NCBI GenBank assembly: GCA_964468725.1
Contig: CAYXVU010000217.1
Coordinates: forward strand, 1 to 10,229
DNA from: CAYXVU01 sp964468725
GTDB lineage: Bacteria > Acidobacteriota > Blastocatellia > UBA7656
Reading direction: 5' to 3'
Length of the DNA stretch: 10,229 nt
In this document: piece by piece, positions 1-6,305 of the stretch
How the letters are laid out: every line of letters starts with the position of its first letter
How positions within the stretch are numbered: position 1 is the stretch's first letter
Made by a program: the position numbers and the translations under genes
The notes under the pieces: generated by a model
Told to the model about the DNA's origin: nothing
The model's input: the letters and a program-made list of their open reading frames with translations, nothing else
The model's database searches: none

Positions 1-17
1 TTCAGTAACTTAGGAAG

Positions 18-47
18 TTGACAAGACCCATCGCAGTTCGTTAGTTT
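18..47 (+). promoter_or_regulatory. Possible promoter of the rpmH operon
   Basis: A perfect -35 hexamer TTGACA lies at 18-23. Eighteen bases downstream is TAGTTT (42-47), a weak -10 (3 of 6 matches to TATAAT). A start near 54 would give a leader of about 35 nt before rpmH. The -35 is seen directly. Its use as a promoter is inferred from its place ahead of the first gene in the cluster. Confidence 0.35.
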
Positions 48-87
48 TTGTCTTTTCTGCAAACTAGGTGATAGAGAGGTAAATACC

Positions 88-231
88 ATGAAGAGAACGT
101 TTCAGCCGAATAATCGCCGCCGCGCCAAGACTCATGGGTTTCGCGTCCGCATGAGCACCAAAGGCGGACGTCTCGTACTAAAGCGTCGCCGCGCCAAAGG
201 CCGCAAACGGTTGACTCCGGCGCATTACTAA
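88..231 (+). CDS. rpmH: 50S ribosomal protein L34
   Basis: This 47-residue, very basic protein starts MKRTFQPNNRRR and continues with HGFRVRMSTKGG and RRRAKGRKRL, the signature of bacterial L34. The length is typical for the family (44-50). L34 is a small structural protein of the large ribosomal subunit, buried among 23S rRNA helices. An AGAGAGGT ribosome binding site lies about 8 bases upstream of the ATG. It is followed 95 bp later by rnpA, the usual bacterial order. Nothing is odd in the sequence. Identification is essentially certain. Confidence 0.97.
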   Translation: MKRTFQPNNRRRAKTHGFRVRMSTKGGRLVLKRRRAKGRKRLTPAHY

Positions 232-303
232 ACGGCAGTGACCCGTGAGCAGAACCGAGATTCGTTGGCCGTACGGATTGGGCACTGATCGCCATCTCAA
301 CTC

Positions 304-323
304 GTCACTTGTCACTTGTCAGG
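304..323 (+). repeat. Short tandem repeat, GTCACTT unit
   Basis: GTCACTT occurs twice in a row (304-310, 311-317) and starts a third time (GTCAGG, 318-323), directly in front of rnpA. The final AGG, three bases from the ATG, is the only Shine-Dalgarno-like sequence there. Similar CTGTCATCCCTGT-type tracts occur before mnmE, so this may be a dispersed intergenic repeat type of the genome. Confidence 0.55.
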
Positions 324-326
324 CTT

Positions 327-671
327 ATGTCCGAGAAGTTTCCCAAGACGAATCGCATTCTCAAGCGTGAGCGCTTCCGCACCATCTATGAACAAGGTCG
401 CAAGGTGTCTACAAAATTCTTCACGGCCTTTGTGCTGCAAAATGCGGAGGCGCGACCACGCCTCGGGTTGACCGTTACGCGCAAGACCGCGCCCTCTGTG
501 GGGCGTAACCGCGCGCGTCGACTGCTGCGCGAAGTGTTCAGAAAGAATCAGGCGCTCGTACCTGCGGCAGTGGATATTGTTCTCAACGTAAAGAAGTCTC
601 TTCTCGAAGCCGGGTATAGAGAGGTGGAAGAAGACTTCGTAAATTTTCTCAAGAGGATTGGCCATCAGTGA
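327..671 (+). CDS. rnpA: Ribonuclease P protein component
   Basis: This 114-residue basic protein is the protein subunit of RNase P. It pairs with the M1-type RNA to remove 5' leaders from pre-tRNAs. Residues 11-24 (ILKRERFRTIYEQG) match the family's start (L+...F..v...G). Residues 46-73 hold LGLTVTRKT followed by VGRNRARRLLREVFR, the conserved arginine-rich RNR motif that binds RNA. The ATG at 327 is chosen because it begins just before the conserved region. An in-frame TTG at 309 would add six residues but lies inside a tandem repeat and has no ribosome binding site. The ATG itself has only AGG three bases upstream, so initiation looks weak. The stop overlaps the yidD start by four bases (GTGA), indicating translational coupling. 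Confidence 0.95.
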   Translation: MSEKFPKTNRILKRERFRTIYEQGRKVSTKFFTAFVLQNAEARPRLGLTVTRKTAPSVGRNRARRLLREVFRKNQALVPAAVDIVLNVKKSLLEAGYREVEEDFVNFLKRIGHQ

Positions 672-877
672 AGTTCGTTCTGATTTACTTGTTGCGAGCT
701 TATCAACTGATCGTCTCGCCGATGCTTCCGCCCGCCTGCCGATTCAGCCCTACCTGCTCGCAGTACATGCTCGAAGCCGTTCAGAAATACGGCGCGTTGC
801 GCGGTTCTTATCTAGGAGTACGGCGACTCTTGCGCTGTCATCCCTTTCATCCGGGCGGTTATGACCCGGTGAAGTGA
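668..877 (+). CDS. yidD: Membrane protein insertion efficiency factor YidD
   Basis: This 69-residue protein has the complete YidD signature: an N-terminal amphipathic stretch (MKFVLIYLLRAYQLIVSPML), then CRFSPTCSQYMLEAVQKYG, GVRRLLRCHPFHPGGYDPV. The family is peripheral to the inner membrane and helps YidC insert membrane proteins; its biochemical action is not well defined. It starts with GTG at 668, which overlaps the rnpA stop, so translation is probably coupled. Position between rnpA and yidC is the classical arrangement. Length and cysteine pattern are normal. Identification is secure. Confidence 0.95.
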   Translation: MKFVLIYLLRAYQLIVSPMLPPACRFSPTCSQYMLEAVQKYGALRGSYLGVRRLLRCHPFHPGGYDPVK

Positions 878-890
878 AGGCTTAATTAAA

Positions 891-925
891 AAGGACGGGC
901 AGGCTGCCTTGCCCGCTGTGATTGG
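891..925 (+). promoter_or_regulatory. Hairpin between Shine-Dalgarno and yidC start
   Basis: AAGGA at 891-895 is a good Shine-Dalgarno sequence but lies 30 bases from the yidC ATG, too far for normal use. Exactly between them is a hairpin: CGGGCAGG (896-903) pairs with CC-T-TGCCCG (907-915) around a CTG loop, with one bulged T. Folding leaves 10 bases (916-925) between the stem and the ATG, restoring a normal distance. It has no T-run, so it is not a convincing rho-independent terminator. Structure is read from sequence; the bridging role is inferred. Confidence 0.4.
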
Positions 926-2974
926 ATGGATCGAGATCGAACAAAATTGCTGGTTGCGATGTTGCTCTCCGCATTGGTGCTAATCGGTTGGCCGGTTGCG
1001 ACGCGCTACCTCTATCCCTCACCGCCGCCCGAACCCATCGCTTCGATGGAGGCGCCGAGCGAGCCATCAGGCGGCGATCCCACAACGCCTGCGGGTAAAC
1101 CGACAACGCCACCCCCTACGCCTGCGTCACCCGCTTCGCCTGCGCCAACCTCCGCGTCTGTATCGCCGCCGACAGCGGCACTGGCCACCCAAGCGCCGCC
1201 GCGCGAGGTGACGGTCGAAACGCCGTTTTGGAGGATCAAGTTTTCCAATCGCGGCGGGGTGGCGACCTCATGGGTTTTGAAACAGGAACGGGTGGACAGC
1301 GTCATCCGCACGATCACGGCTGCCGATGGCAGTCAACTTGAACTCATTCCTCAAGAGGCGCTGGCCATTGGCGGAGCGCCGTTTCGCTTGCGCTTGCCTT
1401 GGTCGCCGGAAATCGGTGAGCAACTCAACCAATCGAATTTCGAGGTGAGTGGGTTGCCAACTGACGCCAACCAAGTTCAACTGCAATCGGGTCAGCAACT
1501 CGACCTGGTCTTTAGTTATCGCTCTGCGATGGTGACCGCCCGCAAAACCTTTTCTCTGCACGCTGACCAGATGATCTTCGACACACAGGTTGAGGTGTCG
1601 GTCAATGGCGGCGAACAGCCGGTTGAGTTGGTCATCGGGCCGCGCTTTGGCGATCAAACCGAGCACCAGACCGGCAGTTATGCTGTTCCTCCGCAAGTCT
1701 GTGCGCTTCGCATCGACGACAGCAATCAACGCATCATTGGCGCGAACATCACCCCGATCTTCGCGCAAATCACCCAAGTTGATCCGGCTTCCAATCGCCT
1801 ACAGATCAACAAACCGCTGGCGGGTGATGTTCAACAGGTCAAAATCATCGGCACGGATGAAGTGACACTGGCCGGGTATGCGCACGTGGTTGGACGCGAA
1901 GCCAATAGCACGGTGTTGACGCTCGACGCGCTGCCGCAGGGTGTTGCCGCAGGTTATCACCTGGCGCAGGGTACGGACACCGTGCGCGCCGGATATAAAT
2001 GGGCGGCGTTGGTGGATCGCTATTTTGCACTGGTCGTCGCGCCGCCTCTGCCGATGGGCGAAATCACCTTGACCAGTTTCAAACTCAAGAGTGAACACGA
2101 AGCCGGGGTGCGGGATTACCCGTCGCTGGCAGTTGGGGTTCCTCAGCATACGCCGGTCAAAATTTTCGTCGGGCCAAAGGACAGCCACCTGCTGACCGAA
2201 GTCAGCCGTCAATTAGGTACCAATCTGGAAACCCTGATTGATTATGGTTTCTTTGCCCGCATCGTGCGCCCGCTCATCGGTCCCATCGAGTGGTCGCTTG
2301 GCAATCTGTCGCGGGTCTTCGGCAATTACGGATGGGCGATTGTCGTGGTCACGGTTATCATCAATCTGGCGCTCTCACCGTTGCGCTGGTACAGCTCGAA
2401 GAAGATGAAGAAGGCGGCCAAACATCAGCCGCGCATGAAAGAGCTACAGGAGAAGTTGAAGAGGTTAAAAGAGAATCCCAAGAAGAACGAACGCGAGATG
2501 ATGGAGTTGCAAAAGGAGCAGATGGAGTTGATGAAAGAGGCCAATCCGCTCGGCGGTTGTCTGCCCTTGCTTTTGCAGATGCCGATCTTTTGGGCCTTCT
2601 TTATCTACCTGACAGTGTCGCTCGACGTGCGCCATCAGCCGTGGGTGTTATGGATTAAAGATTTGTCGAAATCTGACCCCTACTATCTACTGCCTATCAT
2701 TATGTGCGTGACCATGATCGCTTCGACCTGGCTGACGCCGCAGCCAACGACCGGCGATCCGGCAATGAAGATGCAACGGGTGATGATGACCTGGCTGATG
2801 CCCATTTTGCTGACTTGGTTGTTCTTTCTATCAGCCCCGACTGGACTGGTCTTGTACTGGATGGTTGGCAACGTTGTCGGCGTCTTTATCCAACTGACGA
2901 TCAACCGCCTGAACAAAGAGCCGGAGGCACAGCAAGCGGTCGTCAGCGCCGGAAGCAAGAAGAGAGCGAAATAG
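926..2974 (+). CDS. yidC: Membrane protein insertase YidC
   Basis: YidC inserts and folds membrane proteins in the inner membrane, alone or with Sec. The 682-residue protein has an N-terminal membrane segment (residues about 8-30), a Pro/Thr/Ser/Ala-rich linker (31-92), a periplasmic beta domain (about 93-410), and the conserved five-helix core from about 436, including YGWAIVVVTVIINLALSPLRWYSSKKM, a charged cytoplasmic coiled coil (495-538), NPLGGCLPLLLQMPIFWAFF, and the PTGLVLYW motif (638-645). E. coli YidC is 548 residues; the extra length is the Pro-rich linker plus a segment at roughly 255-350 inside the periplasmic domain. The C-terminus is basic (SKKRAK). Where E. coli has Arg366, five residues before the conserved Pro-Leu, this protein has Asn480, with Arg487 right after Pro-Leu. 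ATG 926 is the only good start. Confidence 0.96.
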   Translation: MDRDRTKLLVAMLLSALVLIGWPVATRYLYPSPPPEPIASMEAPSEPSGGDPTTPAGKPTTPPPTPASPASPAPTSASVSPPTAALATQAPPREVTVETPFWRIKFSNRGGVATSWVLKQERVDSVIRTITAADGSQLELIPQEALAIGGAPFRLRLPWSPEIGEQLNQSNFEVSGLPTDANQVQLQSGQQLDLVFSYRSAMVTARKTFSLHADQMIFDTQVEVSVNGGEQPVELVIGPRFGDQTEHQTGSYAVPPQVCALRIDDSNQRIIGANITPIFAQITQVDPASNRLQINKPLAGDVQQVKIIGTDEVTLAGYAHVVGREANSTVLTLDALPQGVAAGYHLAQGTDTVRAGYKWAALVDRYFALVVAPPLPMGEITLTSFKLKSEHEAGVRDYPSLAVGVPQHTPVKIFVGPKDSHLLTEVSRQLGTNLETLIDYGFFARIVRPLIGPIEWSLGNLSRVFGNYGWAIVVVTVIINLALSPLRWYSSKKMKKAAKHQPRMKELQEKLKRLKENPKKNEREMMELQKEQMELMKEANPLGGCLPLLLQMPIFWAFFIYLTVSLDVRHQPWVLWIKDLSKSDPYYLLPIIMCVTMIASTWLTPQPTTGDPAMKMQRVMMTWLMPILLTWLFFLSAPTGLVLYWMVGNVVGVFIQLTINRLNKEPEAQQAVVSAGSKKRAK

Positions 2975-2987
2975 TGCGCCCCTTAAC

Positions 2988-3015
2988 CTGAATCGTTGCC
3001 CGGAGCGCGATTCAG
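2988..3015 (+). promoter_or_regulatory. Intergenic hairpin between yidC and jag
   Basis: CTGAATCG (2988-2995) and CGATTCAG (3008-3015) form a perfect 8-bp stem with a 12-base loop. The downstream sequence is TAAATCATAAAG, with no T-run, so it is not a standard intrinsic terminator. It may be an RNA processing or stability element within the operon. Only the inverted repeat is seen directly. Confidence 0.4.
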
Positions 3016-3043
3016 TAAATCATAAAGTCGAGGACTTGAAACT

Positions 3044-3496
3044 ATGGCACCAGATGACGTGAAGGAAGTCGTAGACTTGATGAACCGCTTATTCGAAGCC
3101 AGTTGGCTAGATCTGCAAGCTGCCCTCGACACGACTGCCGATGAGGTGAAAGTCGCGGTGCGCGGGCCGGATGTCGGTCTCCTGTTAGGGCACAACGCCG
3201 AACTGCTCGATGCCCTGGAATACCTTGCCAGCCGCATCCTCACGCATCAGCGTGACGAAGAGACGCGCTTGACCTTTGATGCAAACAATTATCGTGCGCG
3301 CCGCGAAAAAGAGTTGCGCCTAATGGCGGCCAAAGCGGCAGAGAATGTCCGCCTTTCGCGCCGCCCCTTCAGCTTCGACCCCATGAGTCCGGTCGAACGG
3401 CGCATCATTCATCTGGCGCTTTCCGAAGATGCCAGCGTCAGAACCGAAAGCCAAGGCACTGGCGAAAATCGCAAGATCACTGTCTATCCGGCTTGA
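3044..3496 (+). CDS. jag: Jag/KhpB-like RNA-binding protein (KH-R3H)
   Basis: This 150-residue protein combines a KH domain (about 1-75) and an R3H domain (about 85-150). The R3H part is clear: SPVERRIIHLAL contains R-x3-H (Arg119, His123), followed by V-x-T-x-S-x-G and the terminal RKITVYP strand. The KH part ends VGLLLGHNAELLDALEYLASRIL, where relatives have a G-x-x-G loop; here it reads G-H-N-A, so the second glycine is missing. The N-terminal Jag_N domain of Firmicute Jag/KhpB proteins is absent. The family binds single-stranded RNA and is encoded next to yidC in many bacteria; its partner KhpA is not in this window. A GAGGA site (3030-3034) nine bases before the ATG supports the start. 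Confidence 0.9.
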   Translation: MAPDDVKEVVDLMNRLFEASWLDLQAALDTTADEVKVAVRGPDVGLLLGHNAELLDALEYLASRILTHQRDEETRLTFDANNYRARREKELRLMAAKAAENVRLSRRPFSFDPMSPVERRIIHLALSEDASVRTESQGTGENRKITVYPA

Positions 3497-3523
3497 ATCG
3501 GTTTCAGGAAAAGCATACAGGAG

Positions 3524-3645
3524 AGAGAAGGGGAAGCAAGAACAGTTAGTTGGTAGACTTCCTTTTTCTCTTTTCGCCCCATCATCTTTTCTCTGTCATC
3601 CCTGTTCCTTATCACCTCTTCCCTGTAACCTGTAGCCGAAAGCCT
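3524..3645 (+). other. mnmE leader: purine/pyrimidine inverted repeat and CT-rich tract
   Basis: AGAGAAGGGGAAG (3524-3536) is an imperfect inverted complement of CTTCCTTTTTCTCT (3558-3571), so the transcript could form a long hairpin with a 21-base loop, with T-runs in and just after the right arm. It is followed by pyrimidine-rich sequence with degenerate repeats of the CTGTCATCCCTGT / CCCTGTAACCTGTA type (3591-3635). The gap could contain a terminator or leader structure separating mnmE from jag. No Shine-Dalgarno sequence is obvious before the mnmE ATG. Confidence 0.35.
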
Positions 3646-5013
3646 ATGCTCATAGGGGACACCATCGCAGCCGTCTCGACGCCGCCCGGACGTGGCGGCA
3701 TAGGAGTGATTCGCGTCAGCGGCGAGCGAGCGCTGGCTCTCGCCCAATCGCTCTTTCAATCGGCTTCCCAGCAACCGGCAGGCACACCCAATCGCGCCCA
3801 ATTCGGACGCCTCATCCATCCCACCACCCGAGAGCCGATTGACGAAGTCATCCTCATCTACTTCAAAGCGCCGCATTCCTACACCGGTGAAGATGTGGTG
3901 GAGATCAGTTGCCATGGCAGCCCTGTGATTCTCCGACTGGTGCTGGATTTGCTGCTCACTGGTGGCGCGCGACTGGCCGAGCCGGGCGAATTTACCTTGC
4001 GAGCCGTCATCAACAACCGCCTGGATTTGGCGCAGGCGCAGGCCGTGCGCGACCTCATCAACGCGCAGACCGAGTACCAAACGCGTTTGGCAACACGCCA
4101 GCTTGAGGGGGCGTTGGCGAAACGTCTGCGACCAATCAAAGACGCTTTGGTTGCCATCGTCGTGCAGTTGGAGTCCGCCCTGGAATTCGTTGAAGATGAC
4201 ATCTCGCCGGAAAACTTGGCGCAGTTAATCGTCAAACTCAACCAAGTGAGAGGCAGCTTGCAGGAGTTGGCCGCCAGTTTCGCCTTTGGCCGCTATGTGA
4301 AAGAGGGCTTCGATCTGGCAATCATTGGTCGCCCGAATGTCGGCAAGTCATCGGTATTCAATCGTCTGATCGGCGTTGACCGCGCCATCGTTACCCCTCT
4401 GCCGGGCACAACGCGCGACGCTCTTTATGAAAGCGCAGCAATTCGAGGCCTGCCGGTGCGGTTGATTGACACAGCGGGCATTCGTGAGACTGGCGACCCG
4501 ATTGAACGACTCGGCATCGAACGCAGTCGGACAGCCATTGCCGATGCCGACATCAGGTTGTTGATATTGGACGCTTCCGAGCCAACTACAGAAGACGACC
4601 TCCGGTTACTCGACCAAGTCTCTGCCGAAAGCAGACTGATTGTACTCAACAAAACCGACCTGCCGCGAGAACTGACGTCAGATAGTGAAACTGTTGCTAA
4701 AGCGATTGGCATTTCGGCTCTGACCGGCGCCGGGTTTGACGAATTGCAAGCGGCGATTTTGCATCAATTGAGCGGTGGCGAAGCGGGCGAACGCGATGAT
4801 CTGATGATTACGGACGCGCGACAGGCGCAAGCAATTCGCGACACCAATGCGCAGTTGGAAGCGGCAAGCGAATTATTGATCGCAGGCGAATTTGAAGAGG
4901 TCATCTTATTGAAATTGCGCGGCGCCCTGACTACACTGGGCGAAATAACTGGCGAGACCTTGACTGACGATATCCTCAATCAGATTTTTTCAACCTTCTG
5001 TATCGGCAAGTAA
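3646..5013 (+). CDS. mnmE: tRNA uridine-5-carboxymethylaminomethyl modification GTPase MnmE
   Basis: MnmE with MnmG adds the cmnm5 group to wobble U34 of several tRNAs in the cytoplasm. The 455-residue protein starts MLIGDTIAAVSTPPGRGGIG, the standard folate-binding N-terminal domain, including SCHGSP (88-93) and GEFTLRAVINNRLDLAQAQAV. The GTPase domain shows G1 GRPNVGKSS (228-236), G2 TTRD (255-258), G3 DTAG (275-278) and G4 NKTD (335-338). The last residues are FCIGK, with the essential Cys452. Length is normal for the family (about 450-460). The frame is open upstream to 3550, but the added residues come from CT-rich intergenic sequence and do not resemble MnmE, so ATG 3646 is chosen. mnmG is not next door; a mobile element follows. 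Confidence 0.97.
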   Translation: MLIGDTIAAVSTPPGRGGIGVIRVSGERALALAQSLFQSASQQPAGTPNRAQFGRLIHPTTREPIDEVILIYFKAPHSYTGEDVVEISCHGSPVILRLVLDLLLTGGARLAEPGEFTLRAVINNRLDLAQAQAVRDLINAQTEYQTRLATRQLEGALAKRLRPIKDALVAIVVQLESALEFVEDDISPENLAQLIVKLNQVRGSLQELAASFAFGRYVKEGFDLAIIGRPNVGKSSVFNRLIGVDRAIVTPLPGTTRDALYESAAIRGLPVRLIDTAGIRETGDPIERLGIERSRTAIADADIRLLILDASEPTTEDDLRLLDQVSAESRLIVLNKTDLPRELTSDSETVAKAIGISALTGAGFDELQAAILHQLSGGEAGERDDLMITDARQAQAIRDTNAQLEAASELLIAGEFEEVILLKLRGALTTLGEITGETLTDDILNQIFSTFCIGK

Positions 5014-5054
5014 CTGGCCATAAACAATTATCACAAACCAGATATAATCCGCCT

Positions 5055-5071
5055 CTCAGTACAGGACAAAA
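5055..5071 (+). repeat. Left terminal inverted repeat of the IS4-family element
   Basis: CTCAGTACAGGACAAAA matches the complement of the right end (6215-6231) at 16 of 17 positions; the inner 14 bp are identical. Confidence 0.85.
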
Positions 5072-5160
5072 AATGATCTTTGAAACTGCATAAAAGGCCA
5101 CCGTGCCGCTATCCTTAACAAGATTTGTCGCCAAACATCTCTTGAAAGGATACCTACACA

Positions 5161-6231
5161 ATGGCCGACCTTCGCCCGCTTGAGCGAACGCTTGCGGAAA
5201 ATGTAACTTGGAATAAAGCGCGAATCAATTTCCTGGCGAAATTCATCCTTGCTCTTGTGCAAGTCAAAACCGTCTCTTTGGTGCAAATTGCTGCCGTGAT
5301 GAGTGGACCCGCCAAGGCGGATTCGCATTACAAGCGCTGGCAGCGCTTTCTGAGATACTTCGATCTGCCGTTTGCAGAAATCGCCTACTTGGTCATAACC
5401 TTGCTCGGCATCCCGCAGCCCTTCGTCGTTTCGATTGACCGCACCGATTGGTACTTGGGCGACACGCCGTTGAATATCTTGATGCTGAGCCTAGTCTACA
5501 ACGGTGTGGCCTTCCCACTGTTGTGGACGGTCTTGGAGAAGAAAGGTTGTTGCGACACACAGGAGAGAATCGCCCTGTTGGAGAAATATCTGAAGCTGTT
5601 TGGCAAAGATTCCCTGGCCTTTGTCACCGCCGACCGAGAATTTATTGGTCGAGATTGGTTTGCTTATCTGCGTCGACAGAAGGTTCCCTTTCGTCTGCGC
5701 ATCCGTGAGAATCTGCAAGTCACAACGGCGCGCGGCAACAAAACGGTGGCAGCCAGGAATCTGTTTCGCAGCCAGCGTGCTGGCATCGGAGTCCTGCTGA
5801 GCGGCGAAAGAAAGGTCTTGGGTCAAGAGGTGTCGTTGATGGGGATGCGGACGGCAGCCGGTGAATATGTGATGGTGGCCAGCAGTAGGCGAAACGAAGC
5901 GATCCTGCAAGATTATGCACAAAGGTGGAAGATCGAAAACTTGTTCGGGTGTTTGAAGTCGCGGGGTTTTTGTTTGGAAGCGACCCATATAACGGAGCGT
6001 GAGAGACTGGAGAAACTGCTGGCGCTTTTGACCGTAGCTTTTTGTTGGGCGTACAAGGCGGGCGAGTGGTTGGCAGGTACCAGACCCATCAAGGTCAAGA
6101 ACCATGGTCGGCTGGCAAAAAGTCTCTTCCGTCATGGGTTGGATTACTTGCGGCGCATAGTATGCAATCAGGACTGCTTAGCCAAACGCTTTGATTTCAT
6201 TAGACTTTGTAACCTTTTGTCCTGTACTTAG
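5161..6231 (+). CDS. IS4-family DDE transposase
   Basis: This 356-residue transposase catalyses cut-and-paste or related transposition of its own IS. The DDE triad is recognisable: Asp93 in SIDRTDWYLG, Asp158 in VTADREF, and Glu259 in YAQRWKIENLFGCLK. The last motif fits the IS4-family Y-(2)-R-(3)-E-(6)-K signature exactly (Tyr252, Arg255, Glu259, Lys266). The N-terminal 85 residues are a helical DNA-binding region. AAAGGA at 5145-5150, ten bases before the ATG, is a good ribosome binding site. The gene has no frameshift or internal stop, so it may be active. Its stop codon is the outermost triplet of the right inverted repeat. Confidence 0.95.
   Translation: MADLRPLERTLAENVTWNKARINFLAKFILALVQVKTVSLVQIAAVMSGPAKADSHYKRWQRFLRYFDLPFAEIAYLVITLLGIPQPFVVSIDRTDWYLGDTPLNILMLSLVYNGVAFPLLWTVLEKKGCCDTQERIALLEKYLKLFGKDSLAFVTADREFIGRDWFAYLRRQKVPFRLRIRENLQVTTARGNKTVAARNLFRSQRAGIGVLLSGERKVLGQEVSLMGMRTAAGEYVMVASSRRNEAILQDYAQRWKIENLFGCLKSRGFCLEATHITERERLEKLLALLTVAFCWAYKAGEWLAGTRPIKVKNHGRLAKSLFRHGLDYLRRIVCNQDCLAKRFDFIRLCNLLSCT
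6215..6231 (-). repeat. Right terminal inverted repeat of the IS4-family element
   Basis: Read on the - strand this is CTAAGTACAGGACAAAA, matching the left end except at the third base. It overlaps the last codons and the stop of the transposase. Confidence 0.85.
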
Positions 6232-6305
6232 CCAAAGGATATGAAAATGGCCGAAAAAAACAGCTTCTTTCGAGCGATAGCCGCTCTGACTTCAGTATTA
6301 TCACC

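Larger units (their letters stand above)
5055..6231 (+). mobile_element. IS4-family insertion sequence, complete
   Basis: The element is about 1177 bp and contains one intact transposase gene. Its ends are inverted repeats CT[C/A]AGTACAGGACAAAA, 17 bp with one mismatch at the third base. A start with CT recalls IS10/IS50-type ends of the IS4 family. The transposase stop codon lies in the right repeat. The 9 bp outside the left end (AATCCGCCT) and the right end (CCAAAGGAT) are unrelated, and no other duplication length of 4-12 bp fits, so there is no visible target-site duplication. It lies 41 bp after mnmE. The ends are directly visible; the exact outer base is uncertain by one to three positions. 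Confidence 0.85.

Noticed and set aside
312..665. Long open frame opposite rnpA
   Set aside because: It is the antisense shadow of a clear rnpA gene and resembles no family.
1268..1777. Antisense frame of 169 codons inside yidC
   Set aside because: Shadow of yidC; no domain, no ribosome binding site, biased composition.
3550..3645. Extended mnmE start giving 32 more residues
   Set aside because: The extra residues come from CT-rich intergenic sequence and do not resemble MnmE; MLIGDTIAA at 3646 is the usual start.
5043..5048. Perfect TATAAT just before the IS
   Set aside because: No -35-like hexamer at 16-18 bases upstream, and it lies outside the element; probably chance.
5491..6135. Antisense frame of 214 codons inside the transposase
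   Set aside because: Shadow of an intact transposase with DDE and Y-R-E-K motifs.
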